Positions 44,543 through 55,600 of a stretch of 64,000 nt of DNA are shown here, one piece after another. The translations under genes and the position numbers were made by a program. Origin of the DNA: Pseudopyrenochaeta lycopersici. Its lineage: Eukaryota > Ascomycota > Dothideomycetes > Pleosporales > Pseudopyrenochaetaceae. Every line of letters starts with the position of its first letter. Position 1 is the stretch's first letter. The DNA is taken from positions 186,001 to 250,000 of the forward strand of contig NHZP01000002.1 of the NCBI GenBank assembly GCA_003313425.1, in the 5' to 3' direction. The notes beneath the pieces are model-generated. The model had not been told where the DNA came from. It saw only the letters and a list, made by a program, of their open reading frames with translations, and searched no databases.

Positions 44543-46560
44543 GTCTGCATTTAGCGCATTGTCTTTGAAATTGACGTTTCTATGTACGTAACTCGATGGA
44601 CTAGTGAAATTAATTCGCTCGCTGTTCTTCAAATCCAGAACATTAAATTTATTGCCATCTGTGAGACTGTGACGCAATAATCGAACTCGAAAGGAGTAGG
44701 TTTTCTTCTGATGTTTTGGAACAACTGCAAATTAACAGCAGAATTGCTTTGTCACTGTGGTACCTCACATCGCCATTTTGCCTGCTTTGCCACCAGCAGG
44801 TTTGCCGTGAAATACTCTAACCTCAATGACATGTCTATTTTCTATGTTTCCCGATCTAGGCCAATTCGAAGCCTTGAAAATATTTTCACTTATTCTTGTT
44901 CTTAATCACTGCCTAATGAACCTCAACCTCTCAACATGATCATTCGTCATACAAGCGAAATACTCGCTTTCTATTGCATCCTTGTCAGTCTCGACCTCCT
45001 AGACCTAGCTGTCAGCCTTCTTACCCTTAGTGCTTTCCGCAAAAAGGCTCATCAACAGCAACTTCGTCGTTGTTGATTTCTCAGTACAAGCCGCCTTGGG
45101 TATGCGCTTCCAGGGGATCGCCTAGATACTAGGCTTCTTCTTGACCGTTGTCTATGCTTTGGACTTGCTGGTCTTTCTTCTTGTATTTTTAGACTTCAAG
45201 TACTATTTCATATCTACCGATGTGCTTGGATTGCCATTGAGTCCTATCAAGGCAAACAAAACATGTTCCTCTTTATGTAATATCACACGTCACATTCGAC
45301 TCGTTGTGGCTTTCCATGCAGGTGTCTACCTTGGGCGTGTTCAAGGTGTTGCGCTACGGACTTTAACAACATATTCACATCCGATCATTCATTTACTCTA
45401 GATCTCTGTTAATTATGAAGGTCAACTTTGCTTCGTGAGCGTCACACATTTGGGACAATTTGAAAGATGATATTTTATCAAAGCAATCACGAATGGTACC
45501 TCAAGACAGATTTTTTTGTCTCGTACGGGTTCATACTTCATACAAAATCACCATACGAGTAATTCTAGTGATATTAGACCCTTAGCCAGGGGTTCTCATC
45601 AGGAAAGTGATACTGAGCAGCTAGGACAACACATTGCTCCTGGAACTTCTCCAGAGCTCAAATATAGCCTTTCCGTGATGGCGCTTTTATAAACCAAAAA
45701 ATACGATATGGTATAGGTACAATTGCTACGACTACATTGGGTGGAGAGCTGTGTGTCGCTCTCTCGGCGTAGCCTTCCGTGCTAAGGGAGTAGATTCCTC
45801 CAGCAGTCAGATACGACTAAATCAAGTCTGATTCAGATATTGAACTTGATGTGAAGCATATAATTGTGGCTGTTGATCGGATCAGCCCGTAATCATCTCA
45901 TATCTCCCATCAAATCGTATCCGTCCGGTTTGCCACACAGTAATTTATTCTCTCCAAGGCGGATAAGATCATCAAGCTATAATGTTTAATTTTGAAGCTC
46001 TATTCTGAATGTTATATTTAACACGCACCCTGTCTATCATAAAGAACATTGGCAATGGTCCTTCCTTCACCGTACGTTACGCTTCTCGTGTAAGCTTGGA
46101 GGTAGAAAAGGTGGCACTTGAGAAGACACGGCCTCTTTGGGTCTATTTCCCATTTAGTTCTCTTCCGTTTGAACTTCACCTGGTGCGATAGTTCCACTAC
46201 TTCTCCTTACTTCCGTCTGTCTTCAGTGGGCAGTTAAATTGTGCATAGGTGGGGGGTTTTGCGCTCTCTGTGGCAATAATCAGTAGCATGGCACCTGTAT
46301 TTTCTTAGATTTATGCGCGAACATAACAACCCTTCAACTATCTGGCAGATATTTTTGCATGAAATCCAATTAATTTAATTATTTACGAAATTTATGCGAC
46401 CAAGAATAGTACGTAGATATGCGGATAGACGCATTATAAGGTCCGATGAATACGTACTGTGGGAGAATGCTATATGTTGTAACTGAATGTTCACGTACGA
46501 TACCTCAAATTTCTAAACCCCTACACGCTATTTCTAGTCTATCATCTTTACTTCAGCATA
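44543..46560. other. Two-kilobase spacer without supported genes
   Basis: Contains only short frames (largest about 86 codons at 45141-45401) with no homology I recognise. Base composition is intermediate. The right end should hold the promoter of the small protein gene at 46561. Confidence 0.45.
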
Positions 46561-47179
46561 ATGCCATCTAACAAGGATCGTCTCTACATTGCTCTTTACG
46601 CTCGGGGTGGAGCAGCCACTATGGCAGGCAAAGAAGATACGTGAGTACTACCCAAACACATACCATACAACTCTGACCAGATTGATAACATACCACTGAC
46701 AGACGTGATGATGATACAGGTACCACTGGGCACTTCTGGTGGGCCCCAAAGACGAAGTCGAGGATGGCACAGGCGAACGCTATCACGCCAAAGAACGCAT
46801 CACAGGGCCCAACGCATCAGCGTGGGTGTTCGAAGAGAAAGAAACTACTCTGTCGGCGACTTCAATGCTGCTTGTACGAGTGATGATAGCCAAAGTAGAG
46901 AAGAAAGATCGCCTTGTATCCATTCTCCGAAACACACCTATCAGGCAAGGCGTCGCAGGATGGAATTGTGTCGGCTGGGTGCAGGAAGCCCTGCAGAATC
47001 CGAAAGTGGATGGGAAAACCCTTGGAACGGGCGTGATTGAGTGGACAACCGTCAGGGACGCAGCAACGGACTACTGCCAACGCAAGAAAGACGAGCATCG
47101 CTTGGATGGACAAGGGAATTTTGACATGAAGAAAGCACTTACATATGACTTGATTGAAAGGAAAGAGCAGATGCCGTGA
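46561..47179 (+). CDS. Small conserved fungal protein (DUF6914-like)
   Basis: Two exons (46561-46640 and 46720-47179), joined by a 79-bp GTGAGT...ACAG intron, encode 179 residues. The protein begins MPSNKDRLYIALYARGG, continues across the splice as KEDTYHWALLVGPKDE, and carries NCVGWVQEAL near the middle. A histidine in YHWAL and a cysteine in NCVGWV are spaced as in papain-like folds with His before Cys, which is only a suggestion. The family is widespread in ascomycetes and uncharacterised; the DUF label is from memory. It converges with the phosphotransferase-fold gene 45 bp away. Confidence 0.75.
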
Positions 47180-47224
47180 ATACGCAGAACTGGCGTATTC
47201 GCAATTGTACAAATATCTGTGATA

Positions 47225-48076
47225 TTAGACGTCTCCAAAATACTTGAGGCGTATTTTTTCCATTTCCAATTCGTCAGGCATAGGTCGGAGGAACTTGTCG
47301 ACTTCGTTTCTCCAAAACTCGTTCTGCGGGTTGACGTTCCACGCCGTGGTGTACTCCCAGTACGAAGGGTACCATCCCGCCGTTTCCCAATCCACAATGC
47401 CGACGATCTTGTCGCCAGAGGCGAGGACGTTCAGGCTGCTCAGGTCCCCGTGATTGAAGGCTAGAGCGGGCTGTAAGTTATCTTGCCGAGCGATGAGCTC
47501 ACTAATCTCGGGCACGTGTTGCGGATGTGCTTCCAGGCCTCCTCGGAGGTGTCTGTGGAAGTCCTGGACTGTTTTGAAGGGCCCGAAAATGTGCGATGGA
47601 CCAGGCAACCGGGGGTCACATAAGGGGCCGCCATCTACATTAGCGACACTAGCATTATCTGGAGGTGGTATGAGGCGCATCTCATCAACCATTCCTTTGA
47701 GCTGGCCTAGGATCCTTGCCCTCGTCTCCTCAGGACGCTTGTACCATCCAGCTCCCACCGGCTCTCCTTGTATCCTCTCCATCACGATGTATGTGCACCC
47801 CTGGTGCGCAAAAGCGCAGTATACGCGAGGAACTGGGATTGACGTATGAGCCGCGACAAATTGCATAGTCGCAGCCTCGCTAAGGCAGACTCTAGTTCCG
47901 TATTTGACACATAGCTTCTCCGATAGGAACAGCACGCTGCCGTGGTGTTTGCAGAAGCACTTCATTAGCTTAATAGCAGAGAGTGTGAGGATGCGTCTGA
48001 AGGCAGTAGCGTTGATCGGCTGCGATTGCGCCGCGCCGGGAGGGCTTGCTGTCTCGGAAGCCACTGTGTTAGACAT
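47225..48076 (-). CDS. Aminoglycoside phosphotransferase (APH)-fold protein
   Basis: An intronless frame encodes 283 residues. Kinase-like landmarks are the nucleotide-binding Lys region (LCVKYG), YIVMERIQGEP at the hinge, the catalytic loop NHGDLSSLN (HGDxxxxN) and VDWETAGWYP (metal-binding Asp with a following WExAG). These place it in the APH/choline-kinase-like family common in filamentous fungi. Such proteins phosphorylate small hydroxylated molecules; the substrate cannot be inferred. The ATG at 48076 is preceded by a spacer of about 700 bp. Confidence 0.88.
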   Translation of the reverse strand: MSNTVASETASPPGAAQSQPINATAFRRILTLSAIKLMKCFCKHHGSVLFLSEKLCVKYGTRVCLSEAATMQFVAAHTSIPVPRVYCAFAHQGCTYIVMERIQGEPVGAGWYKRPEETRARILGQLKGMVDEMRLIPPPDNASVANVDGGPLCDPRLPGPSHIFGPFKTVQDFHRHLRGGLEAHPQHVPEISELIARQDNLQPALAFNHGDLSSLNVLASGDKIVGIVDWETAGWYPSYWEYTTAWNVNPQNEFWRNEVDKFLRPMPDELEMEKIRLKYFGDV

Positions 48077-48796
48077 GTTAGAATTGGAAAGGGAGAGTCA
48101 GAATTGCTCCTGACGCGGTGGAGATTGGCCATTACAGGGCAGTAGATAGCAGTCATCCAACGTTGGAAGTCTAGAGGATCGCAGAGCGCACGGTCCTTGC
48201 GGCGCGGATGTGTGCTCAAATCAGCCCAAAGACAGCCAAGGGCGTCAATTCCTTAGACAAAAGTCTATAGCCGCTCACTATGCCACAATCTCATTACCAA
48301 ACATAGATTGTATAGAACCGTGATTGCACGGTGTTGGTTACTCGCTTTATTGGTTTGCGATAGCGCCGCCATTTGGCGGGACACATTGTCCGCCAGGGCA
48401 GAACAAACACATAAACAACAGAACATCGTCACAGGCGAGATTGATTGGTTGGATTCAAAGGGGTAGAACTAGTTTACTCATTGATCAGACGGACTCGTAC
48501 CAAATACTCGTACCAGATACTCGTACCAAGAGCAAAAAAAACGCCATGTCCAAAGAAGCAGATGCATAGAGCACATGCACACTATGTACACGCGAGAAAG
48601 AGCGAACGCCAGTGTTGTTGCTTGGAGAAAGAAAACTTGAGAGAAAGAAAGAACTGTGAACAGTATACAGGACTCCGACGCTCAGATAGCACTATTGTGG
48701 CAGAAAAGCAGACAAGAATGTAAATCCAGATGCCGTAGAGACAGACAACGAAGTCTTCCTATGTATGCACAACCCCCGGTTGATGATGGGAGACGT
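48077..48796. other. Spacer between phosphotransferase-fold gene and antizyme
   Basis: Contains the promoter of the phosphotransferase-fold gene and the antizyme 3' region, plus a short 13-bp tandem repeat near 48493. No gene was seen. Confidence 0.45.
48493..48531. repeat. Three copies of a 13-bp tandem repeat
   Basis: The unit ACTCGTACCARAT occurs three times in a row with one or two differences. It lies downstream of the antizyme stop, probably in its 3' flank. No function is known. Confidence 0.7.
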
Positions 48797-49736
48797 TCAA
48801 GTCTCCATATCCATGAACAACCACTTGTCGCTGGTCAGCTCTTCTCCGTGGCTGAACTCGTTTAGTGTTGTCAGACCGAAGCCAATCCAGCCGAGATCCT
48901 TTGTCAAGGCATCCCGAGCAAGCTGGTCGGCATGGCGGTCGATACAGACAACGAGGCGGTCACAGGAGAAGTAGTCGACTTCGCAGAGTTCGAGGAGGGC
49001 CATTAAGCTGTGAGGTGTCAGCAACATTCACAAATTGGTAGAGTGATCAAGCTTACCCAGCCTTGAGATCTCCAACAATGACCGACTGGTCAAAGAAGAC
49101 AAACATTGCCTTCTCATCCTCCTTCTCCGCGACGAAGCCACGGAACCGGATGCCACCGACATAGTCCCACATTTCGATCCAGTTAGAAATGGCACCCTTC
49201 CCTTGGTCACTCAGACCCGCCTCCTCGGGCGGCGGCGAGTCCATGACCCGGTCCGGGTATCCGTGTGCGTTGACACCATAGTCGCTTAGACTGTCATGCA
49301 TACCCATTACAAGCGAGTCCTGACGTTGCTGGCTCCCCTCACCCAGGAAAACAGATCGCAGTGTCTCGCAGAAGAGTCTCTCACACTCTCCCGTAATAGT
49401 GTATGCAGCCCCCCCTCTGCGCGCCCGTCTGTGCTTGGTGGCGGACGTGTGTCTGGCGGCGAGGGGGGGACTTTGCGGAGGTGATGGTATTCCCTGCCAG
49501 AGTCAGAATTCGATCCAGAGCGTATGGGAAATGTGTGGCTTACCGAGCTGACCTCAGGAACACCACTCTACCCCGGCAACCCGCGTAGTCTCGTAATGAA
49601 AACCTTGGAGATTGGCGGTAGACGAGCTGACCGCGTAGCAGCTGGCGCGGACATTCGCCATGGAAGAGCCATAGGAAGACACGCTACTCCTACTACTACT
49701 ACTACTACTGTTTCGTTTTGTTGTCGAGATCGCCAT
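48797..49736 (-). CDS. OAZ1: Ornithine decarboxylase antizyme, +1 frameshift
   Basis: ORF1 starts at ATG 49736 and reads a Ser-rich N terminus to TCC TGA at 49559-49554. A +1 shift over the TGA gives GAG GTC AGC TCG. A 50-bp intron (49543-49494) follows, then exon 2 (49493-49057), a 49-bp intron and exon 3 (49007-48797), for about 279 residues. The second exon begins GIPSPPQSPPL, the proline-rich region after the shift in fungal antizymes. The body has FVFFDQSVIVGDLKAGL, ELCEVDYFSCDRLVVCIDR, DLGWIGFGLTTL and DKWLFMDMET, the conserved antizyme core. Antizyme binds ornithine decarboxylase, targets it to the proteasome and lowers polyamine uptake. High polyamines raise the shift, closing a feedback loop. 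Confidence 0.93.
49553..49559 (-). promoter_or_regulatory. Programmed +1 ribosomal frameshift site
   Basis: On the minus strand the site reads UCC UGA followed by G. The zero-frame stop ends ORF1 after about 60 codons. Skipping the U of UGA enters the antizyme frame as GAG. UCC-UGA is the classic antizyme slip context in animals and fission yeast. The site sits 10 bases before a GTAAGC splice donor, so ORF2 is only assembled after splicing. Confidence 0.92.
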
Positions 49737-50584
49737 TGTTAAAGGATTGCCACGGTTGCGGAGGGTCGCGGTTGTTTAGGGGGTCAAAAGTCTATGAGAC
49801 GGGTGTCGAGGGTTTATTTGGGAGCTGGAAGGCGCTGATTGCGGAATTTGCGGCTGCGGTGGGCGGCGGACGGTGGACGGTGATGTGATCGGTCGTGGAC
49901 GGCGGAAAAGAGGAGTCGGCTGGCCTCAAAAGCCTTGTGGACGCATGGTCTGTGCGCTCGAGTGGCAAGATTGGGCAACCTGATTGGACAGGGTTCTCGA
50001 ACCTTCCGCAAATGGACGGGGCCTCGAACCAAACAAAGGTGAAACACTGCATTATCAGACCCAGGAATGTATGGGAAACTGTGGGATACACGAGTATTGC
50101 TGTTCACGGATTTCATGTAGAGTCATAGACATACAACAAGGACGTCACTGGTTGCAATGGCATACAATTACGACACATCATGTGTTACTAAGTAGCGAAA
50201 AATCCCATCCCAAACTCCAACACTTTTAGAAGTAGCTTCCTCAGCGACATCTTGCCCTTTTGTGGCAAACCGCCTCGCTATATCGAAACACATGACGAGC
50301 ACATGAAAAAAAAAAAGAACATTGAGGCATAGAGAGGGCTGAGAAATCCGTCCTCCCTGCACAGGTCTAACAAAGAACCCCGGATTATGCAAGTCGGATA
50401 TCTCATACATCGCGCTATGCAGTGCAAATCAGACGACAGGAAATTTACGACACAAAAAAATTTAGGCGCGAACCCACGCAGGCTAGTGGAGTCTTGCGCA
50501 GGAGTGGAGTCGGATCGCGGCAAGTTACAGGAGAGAGGTGGGTCCTGTATGCGTACAGTCGGACAAATACAGGCAGGCAGCTGT
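49737..50584. other. Spacer between antizyme 5' end and FKBP 3' end
   Basis: Carries the antizyme promoter and 5' leader and the FKBP terminator. A poly-A run lies near 50305-50316. Short overlapping frames were judged chance. Confidence 0.45.
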
Positions 50585-52313
50585 CTAAGAAACCGAGATG
50601 CACTTGATGTCAAAGATCAAGTCCGAGTTGGCCGGAATGTCAGGAGGAGCGCCCTTCTTGCCGTATGCGAGAGCCGCGGGGATGGTGAGACGACGCTCTC
50701 CACCGGCAGTCATGCCCGCAACGCCAATGTCCCAGCCCTTGATGACCTGGCCGACACCGAGCTTGAAGGAGAACGGCTTGCCCTTCTTGTTGGCTGCAAC
50801 TTTGTCAGTATTTGATAGAGCAATGTAGCGTTGAAGCAGACTCACAGTCAAAGACCTTGCCATTCTTCAGCTTGCCAATGTAGCGCATCTCAACGCGGTC
50901 ACCCTTCTTAGCGGCCTTGCCCTTGCCCTCCTTCTTGTCATCAACAGTCACGCCGCTGACATTGCGGGGTCCCTTGGCTGCCTCCTTCTTTGCCTCCTTG
51001 GGAGCATCAACCTTTGGTGAGCCAGTGGGGCCTTGCTCGAGGTTCTTAGCGAACTGAACCTTCTTCTTGTCGCTGCCAGGAGTTTCGGCCTTGTCGGCCT
51101 TCTTCGCAGGCTCTGCTGTGCTGGCAACAGCCTGGCCATCATTCTTCTTCAACTTCTTGGCCTGCTTCTTGCTGAGCTTGGCATCGCCATTGGTCTTGCT
51201 GATGAGGTCATCGAGGGTAACATCGTCCTCAGACTCAGCGGGCCGCTTCTTGCTCTTCTTGCTGGCCTCAACAAGCTTGGGAGCTTCGTCCTCAGAGTCG
51301 ACCTCAGTGATCCTCGGGTCATCGAGTCCATCGAGCTCGTCCTCCTCGGACTCGTCAATCTCGCTCAATTCGAGCTCATCCTCATCGGGAGACAAGTCGT
51401 AATCGAGCTCATCTAGGCCGTCCTCCTCATCCTCGCTGTCTTCGTCGGGGAATGCGACGTAGTTTCCAGTGACGTAGATGTCATGGGTACCGGTGACGGA
51501 AAGGTAGACCTCCTCGCCTTCGCGGACAGTGATGTCAAGCGGCTGCTGGTAGTGCTGCACATGTTTTAGCTTGAAACAGTACAATGGTAAAAATGCAATG
51601 TCTTACCCTCTCGGGATCTAGCGTGCAGAGGACAAACTCTTCGGGCTCGTCCTCATCATCTTCGTCTTCCTCGTCCTCATCCTCATCGCTGATGTCGTCG
51701 TCGGTGATCTTAGCCTTGCCCTTGGCTTTTCCATTGACACCATTTGTCAAGCTGTTGTCGAGGTCCATTTCATCCGCCTCAAGCTCCTGCTGCAACTTCT
51801 TGACGAGAGCGGCCTGCTTGGCCTTCTTCGACTTGACTGGGTCACTCGGGCCACCGTTCTTCTCGTCCTCGCTGTCATCTTCGTCAGACAGATCAGAATC
51901 GGCTTCCGGAAGAGCGCCGGCCTCACGAAGGCGAGCCTGGAGAGCCTCAACGTCCTCTGGGTCGTAGTCTTCGTCATCCTCGCTGTCGTCCTCGAAGTCC
52001 ATGGGAACACGAATGATCTTCAGCGTAGCGCGAGGAACCTTGTGTTCCTCATCAATCTGAGGCTCCTCATTTGGGTCTATTGAGGCCATTGTGATCCTGA
52101 ACTAGTTTCTGTTAGCTCGAGTCGCAAAATTGCCAATGCGACAGAAATCCAGCCGATATCAGGACGTAAAGCATTCTAGGATCGCATTCGAGAATATGAA
52201 ATAGCGCCATAGAGAATACTTACAGCAGCGGAGGGGTCAATAGCTGCGAGAATGGGAATGCCGCCAGCTGGGATGCGACGCCCATAAACTCCAGCAGGAA
52301 TTTGGGCCGACAT
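50585..52313 (-). CDS. FPR4: Nucleolar FKBP-type peptidyl-prolyl isomerase (Fpr3/Fpr4 type)
   Basis: Four exons (52313-52224, 52101-51607, 51554-50846, 50793-50585) with introns of 122, 52 and 52 bp encode 500 residues. The N terminus ([18 protein letters not shown], then [10 protein letters not shown]) forms the nucleoplasmin-like domain, interrupted by long Asp/Glu runs. A basic Lys-rich segment follows. The last 110 residues are the FKBP domain ([50 protein letters not shown]). The family isomerises prolines, including in histone H3, and acts as a histone chaperone in the nucleolus. Splice joins keep frame. It is divergent from REV1 with a 379-bp gap. Confidence 0.93.
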
Positions 52314-52692
52314 CTTGAAAACTGTAGCCGGTGTATTTCTTGATTTGGTAGAGAAGGAGCAATATTATTACTGGCGCAGATACACTCAATGTCCAGGGTG
52401 TTACACAGCTCGGGATTGGCAGAGAGCAGAGGTGTGGGTAGGAAAGCGGTGGGTGGAAAAAGTTCAGTTACGAAAGAATAGTTCGCCAAGACTTCTAATT
52501 GGCAGCACAGACCAACGGCCCACTTCCGCGAACGCGCCACAGCGCGCGTCTGGCTTGCATGCACGCGGATCGACACACTTGTCGACGGCATTCTTGAGAC
52601 GATTCTTCGTACGACGCCCTGAATGCCTTGACGATTCTGACGCATCATGACCACTCTAATGAAGCCTCTGGATCCGCCATAGAAGACCAATC
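52314..52692. promoter_or_regulatory. Divergent promoter of FKBP and REV1
   Basis: A 379-bp stretch between two divergent starts must contain both promoters. No individual element was assigned. Confidence 0.5.
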
Positions 52693-55600
52693 ATGGGCTC
52701 ACGCCTGGAGAAGAATTCGGATTCCGTTCGCAAGCGCATCGCAAACCACACCTTCCAAGGCGAAGACGGCGACGAGTATGGCGGATCGGCATTTGGGGGC
52801 TTTGCCGACTACTTCAGGCGAAAGAAGATAAAACTTCAGAACCTTGACGCCGATATTCGATCACAGGCGACCGACAAGCCCCAGATTTTCAAAGGGATTG
52901 TGGCCCACGTCAACGGCTATACCCAGCCATCGCTCAACGACCTGCACACGCTTATCGTTCAGCATGGTGGCGGCTTCATGCAATACTTGGATGGAAAGAC
53001 CACCGTGACACACATCATCGCCAGCAGTCTGACCCCCAAGAAGGCCGTCGAATTCAAAAAGTACCGCATCGTCAAGCCGGCGTGGGTGGTGGACAGCATA
53101 GGCGCTGGAAAGCTCCTGCCATGGAATGAATACCGTGTAGTTGACGAAGGTGACAAGCAGAATGTGCTCGCATTTGACAAGGGCAAAATCACGAGCCATG
53201 CCAATGTCAAGACGAGGGGTTACCGCGACCAGACTGATACCAGTTGGTATACCAGCCAGCTTAGAGGCAGCCAGCCGAACCCTGCCAGCGCCTCAACACC
53301 CAGTAGCTCAACACGTTCACGCATCTCAGGGCGAAGGCTGCCCACACCAGAGGATGACATTGAAGATCTGCCGCCCTCGCACCAACCAGATTCAATCGCT
53401 CCCTTCGCCTACACGAGTGCTGAGTCGAGCAAGACCGAGAAAGTTGTCACGCCGCCAAAGACAAGCCCCTTGCTTGCCCCTCAGCCTTCTCATGAGTTCA
53501 CGAGTATTGACGGGATATCCAATGATCAACATGACAGTCTTTACGCCATGCCCAGCCCGCATGCTGCTCAGCAAGCACAGCCTGATGAAGACTTTGAGAA
53601 TGGGATGGATCCGATTCGTACCCGAGAGCTGACCGCTGAGGAACACAACGCTATCCTTCTTCGCGATCCAAAGATTCGCAAGTCCACCGTGGTCGACCCC
53701 AACTTCCTCGAGCAGTACTATCGCGAGTCTCGTCTGCATCATCTATCGACTTGGAAGGCGGATCTCAAGTCTCAACTTCAGGCTATGGCTAGTGAGAAGA
53801 CGTCTGCTCAAAAATCGAAACAGAAGCGGCCACTGGGCGCTCGACGATATGTCCTTCACGTGGATTTCGATAGCTTCTTCGCTGCAGTCAGCCTGAAGAA
53901 GCACCCAGAGTACAAGGACAAACCGGCTGTCGTAGCGCATGGGCAAGGAAGTGGATCTGAGATTGCAAGCTGCAACTACCCAGCACGAGAGTTCGGCGTG
54001 AAAAATGGCATGTGGATGAAGCGTGCTCTAGAGCTCTGCCCAGATCTAAAGATCCTCCCCTACGATTTCCCCGCATATGAAGAAGCCAGCCGAGGTTTCT
54101 ATGATGCTATTCTTGCGACTGGAGGTCTTGTACAGAGTGTCAGTATCGATGAGGCGCTGGTCGATATTTCAGCGCTTTGCATCGCAACCGGCGGCAGTGA
54201 TGGCCGTAAGATGTCAGAAGGTAGCAACTATCGAGAGCAAGCTAGAGCTGACGAGATTGCACAATCTTTGCGAAAGCAAGTAAAAGCAAAAACTGGGTGC
54301 GATGTATCTGTCGGAATTGGAAGTAACATTCTCCTAGCTAAAGTAGCCTTGCGAAAGGCAAAGCCCGCTGGTCAATATCAGATCAAGCCTGAAGAGGTGC
54401 TGGCCTTCATTGGCCCGCTACAGGTACAAGACCTGCCCGGCGTTGCGTGGTCAATTGGCGGAAAGCTTGAAGAAATTGGCGTCAAATTCATCAAAGACAT
54501 CCGAGAGCTGTCGAAAGAGAGACTGGTGCAGGTGCTTGGACCGAAGACGGGTGAAAAGCTATATGAGTATTCCAGGGGCATCGACCGTCAGGAAGTGGGC
54601 GAACAAGTAGTGCGCAAATCTGTGTCTGCCGAAGTTAATTGGGGCGTCCGCTTCGAGAACCAAGAGCAAGCTGATGAGTTCATCGCAAGTCTTTGCGGGG
54701 AATTGCAGAAGCGTCTGCTAAAAGAGAAGGTCAAGGGCAAGCAATTTACCATGAAGATCATGCGACGCTCACCAGAGGCTCCTCTAGATCCACCAAAGCA
54801 TCTTGGACACGGAAAGTGTGATACATATAATAAGAGTCTGCTTCTTGGGGTCGCGACGAACTCGAAAGAGGTCCTAACCAAAGAGGCCTTGAGCATATTA
54901 CGAGGTTTTGGGTTTACACCAGGTGAGCTGCGAGGCATTGGTTTACAGATGACAAAGCTCGAGCCTGTTAAGAACGCCACTGATGGCAGCCTTGAAAGCT
55001 CACAACGTCGACTCCAATTCAAGGTTGGGAATACAGAACCTGTCAATGCTCGCAAATTGACACAGACCGTGGAGGAAGATCCCATCCAAGATGAGCCGGA
55101 GACACCAAAGAAACCAAAAACAGCAGTCGACGACGAGCATGTTGCGTTTGGAGCACAGGAGTTGAATCATCTGACACCTTCTCGGCGTCCATTAAATACA
55201 TTAGGGACACAATTTATCATGCCGACGCAGGTCGACCCCAAGGTTCTCGCGGAACTGCCTGAGGATATCCGATCAAAACTGCTGCGACAAAATCGTCAGT
55301 CATCTCCAACACCAGCAGCTCGTAGTGTGAATCAGGGTGAGAGTTCTAGGATGGCGGCCAAAGGGATGCCGTTTCCAATGACTGCCCTCCCAGCGCAATC
55401 TCAACTCGACCCCGAAATTCTCGCAGCTCTTCCGCCGGAGGTGCGCGCCGAGGTTCTTGCTCAGTATGCTGCTAGTGCCACACCGTCCTCACCATCACGA
55501 CGGTTGAGACAAACTGATCAGACGTTGCTGCCCCAATCGCCTCGTAAGAACCGGATCATTGGGATTCCTGCCAAGAAGAGCACCATGCCGGTCAAGCGTG

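Noticed and set aside
51033..51967. Long plus-strand frames rich in Leu and Ser
   Set aside because: They are shadows of the Asp/Glu/Lys-rich FKBP exons on the minus strand; repetitive acidic codons leave the opposite strand open.
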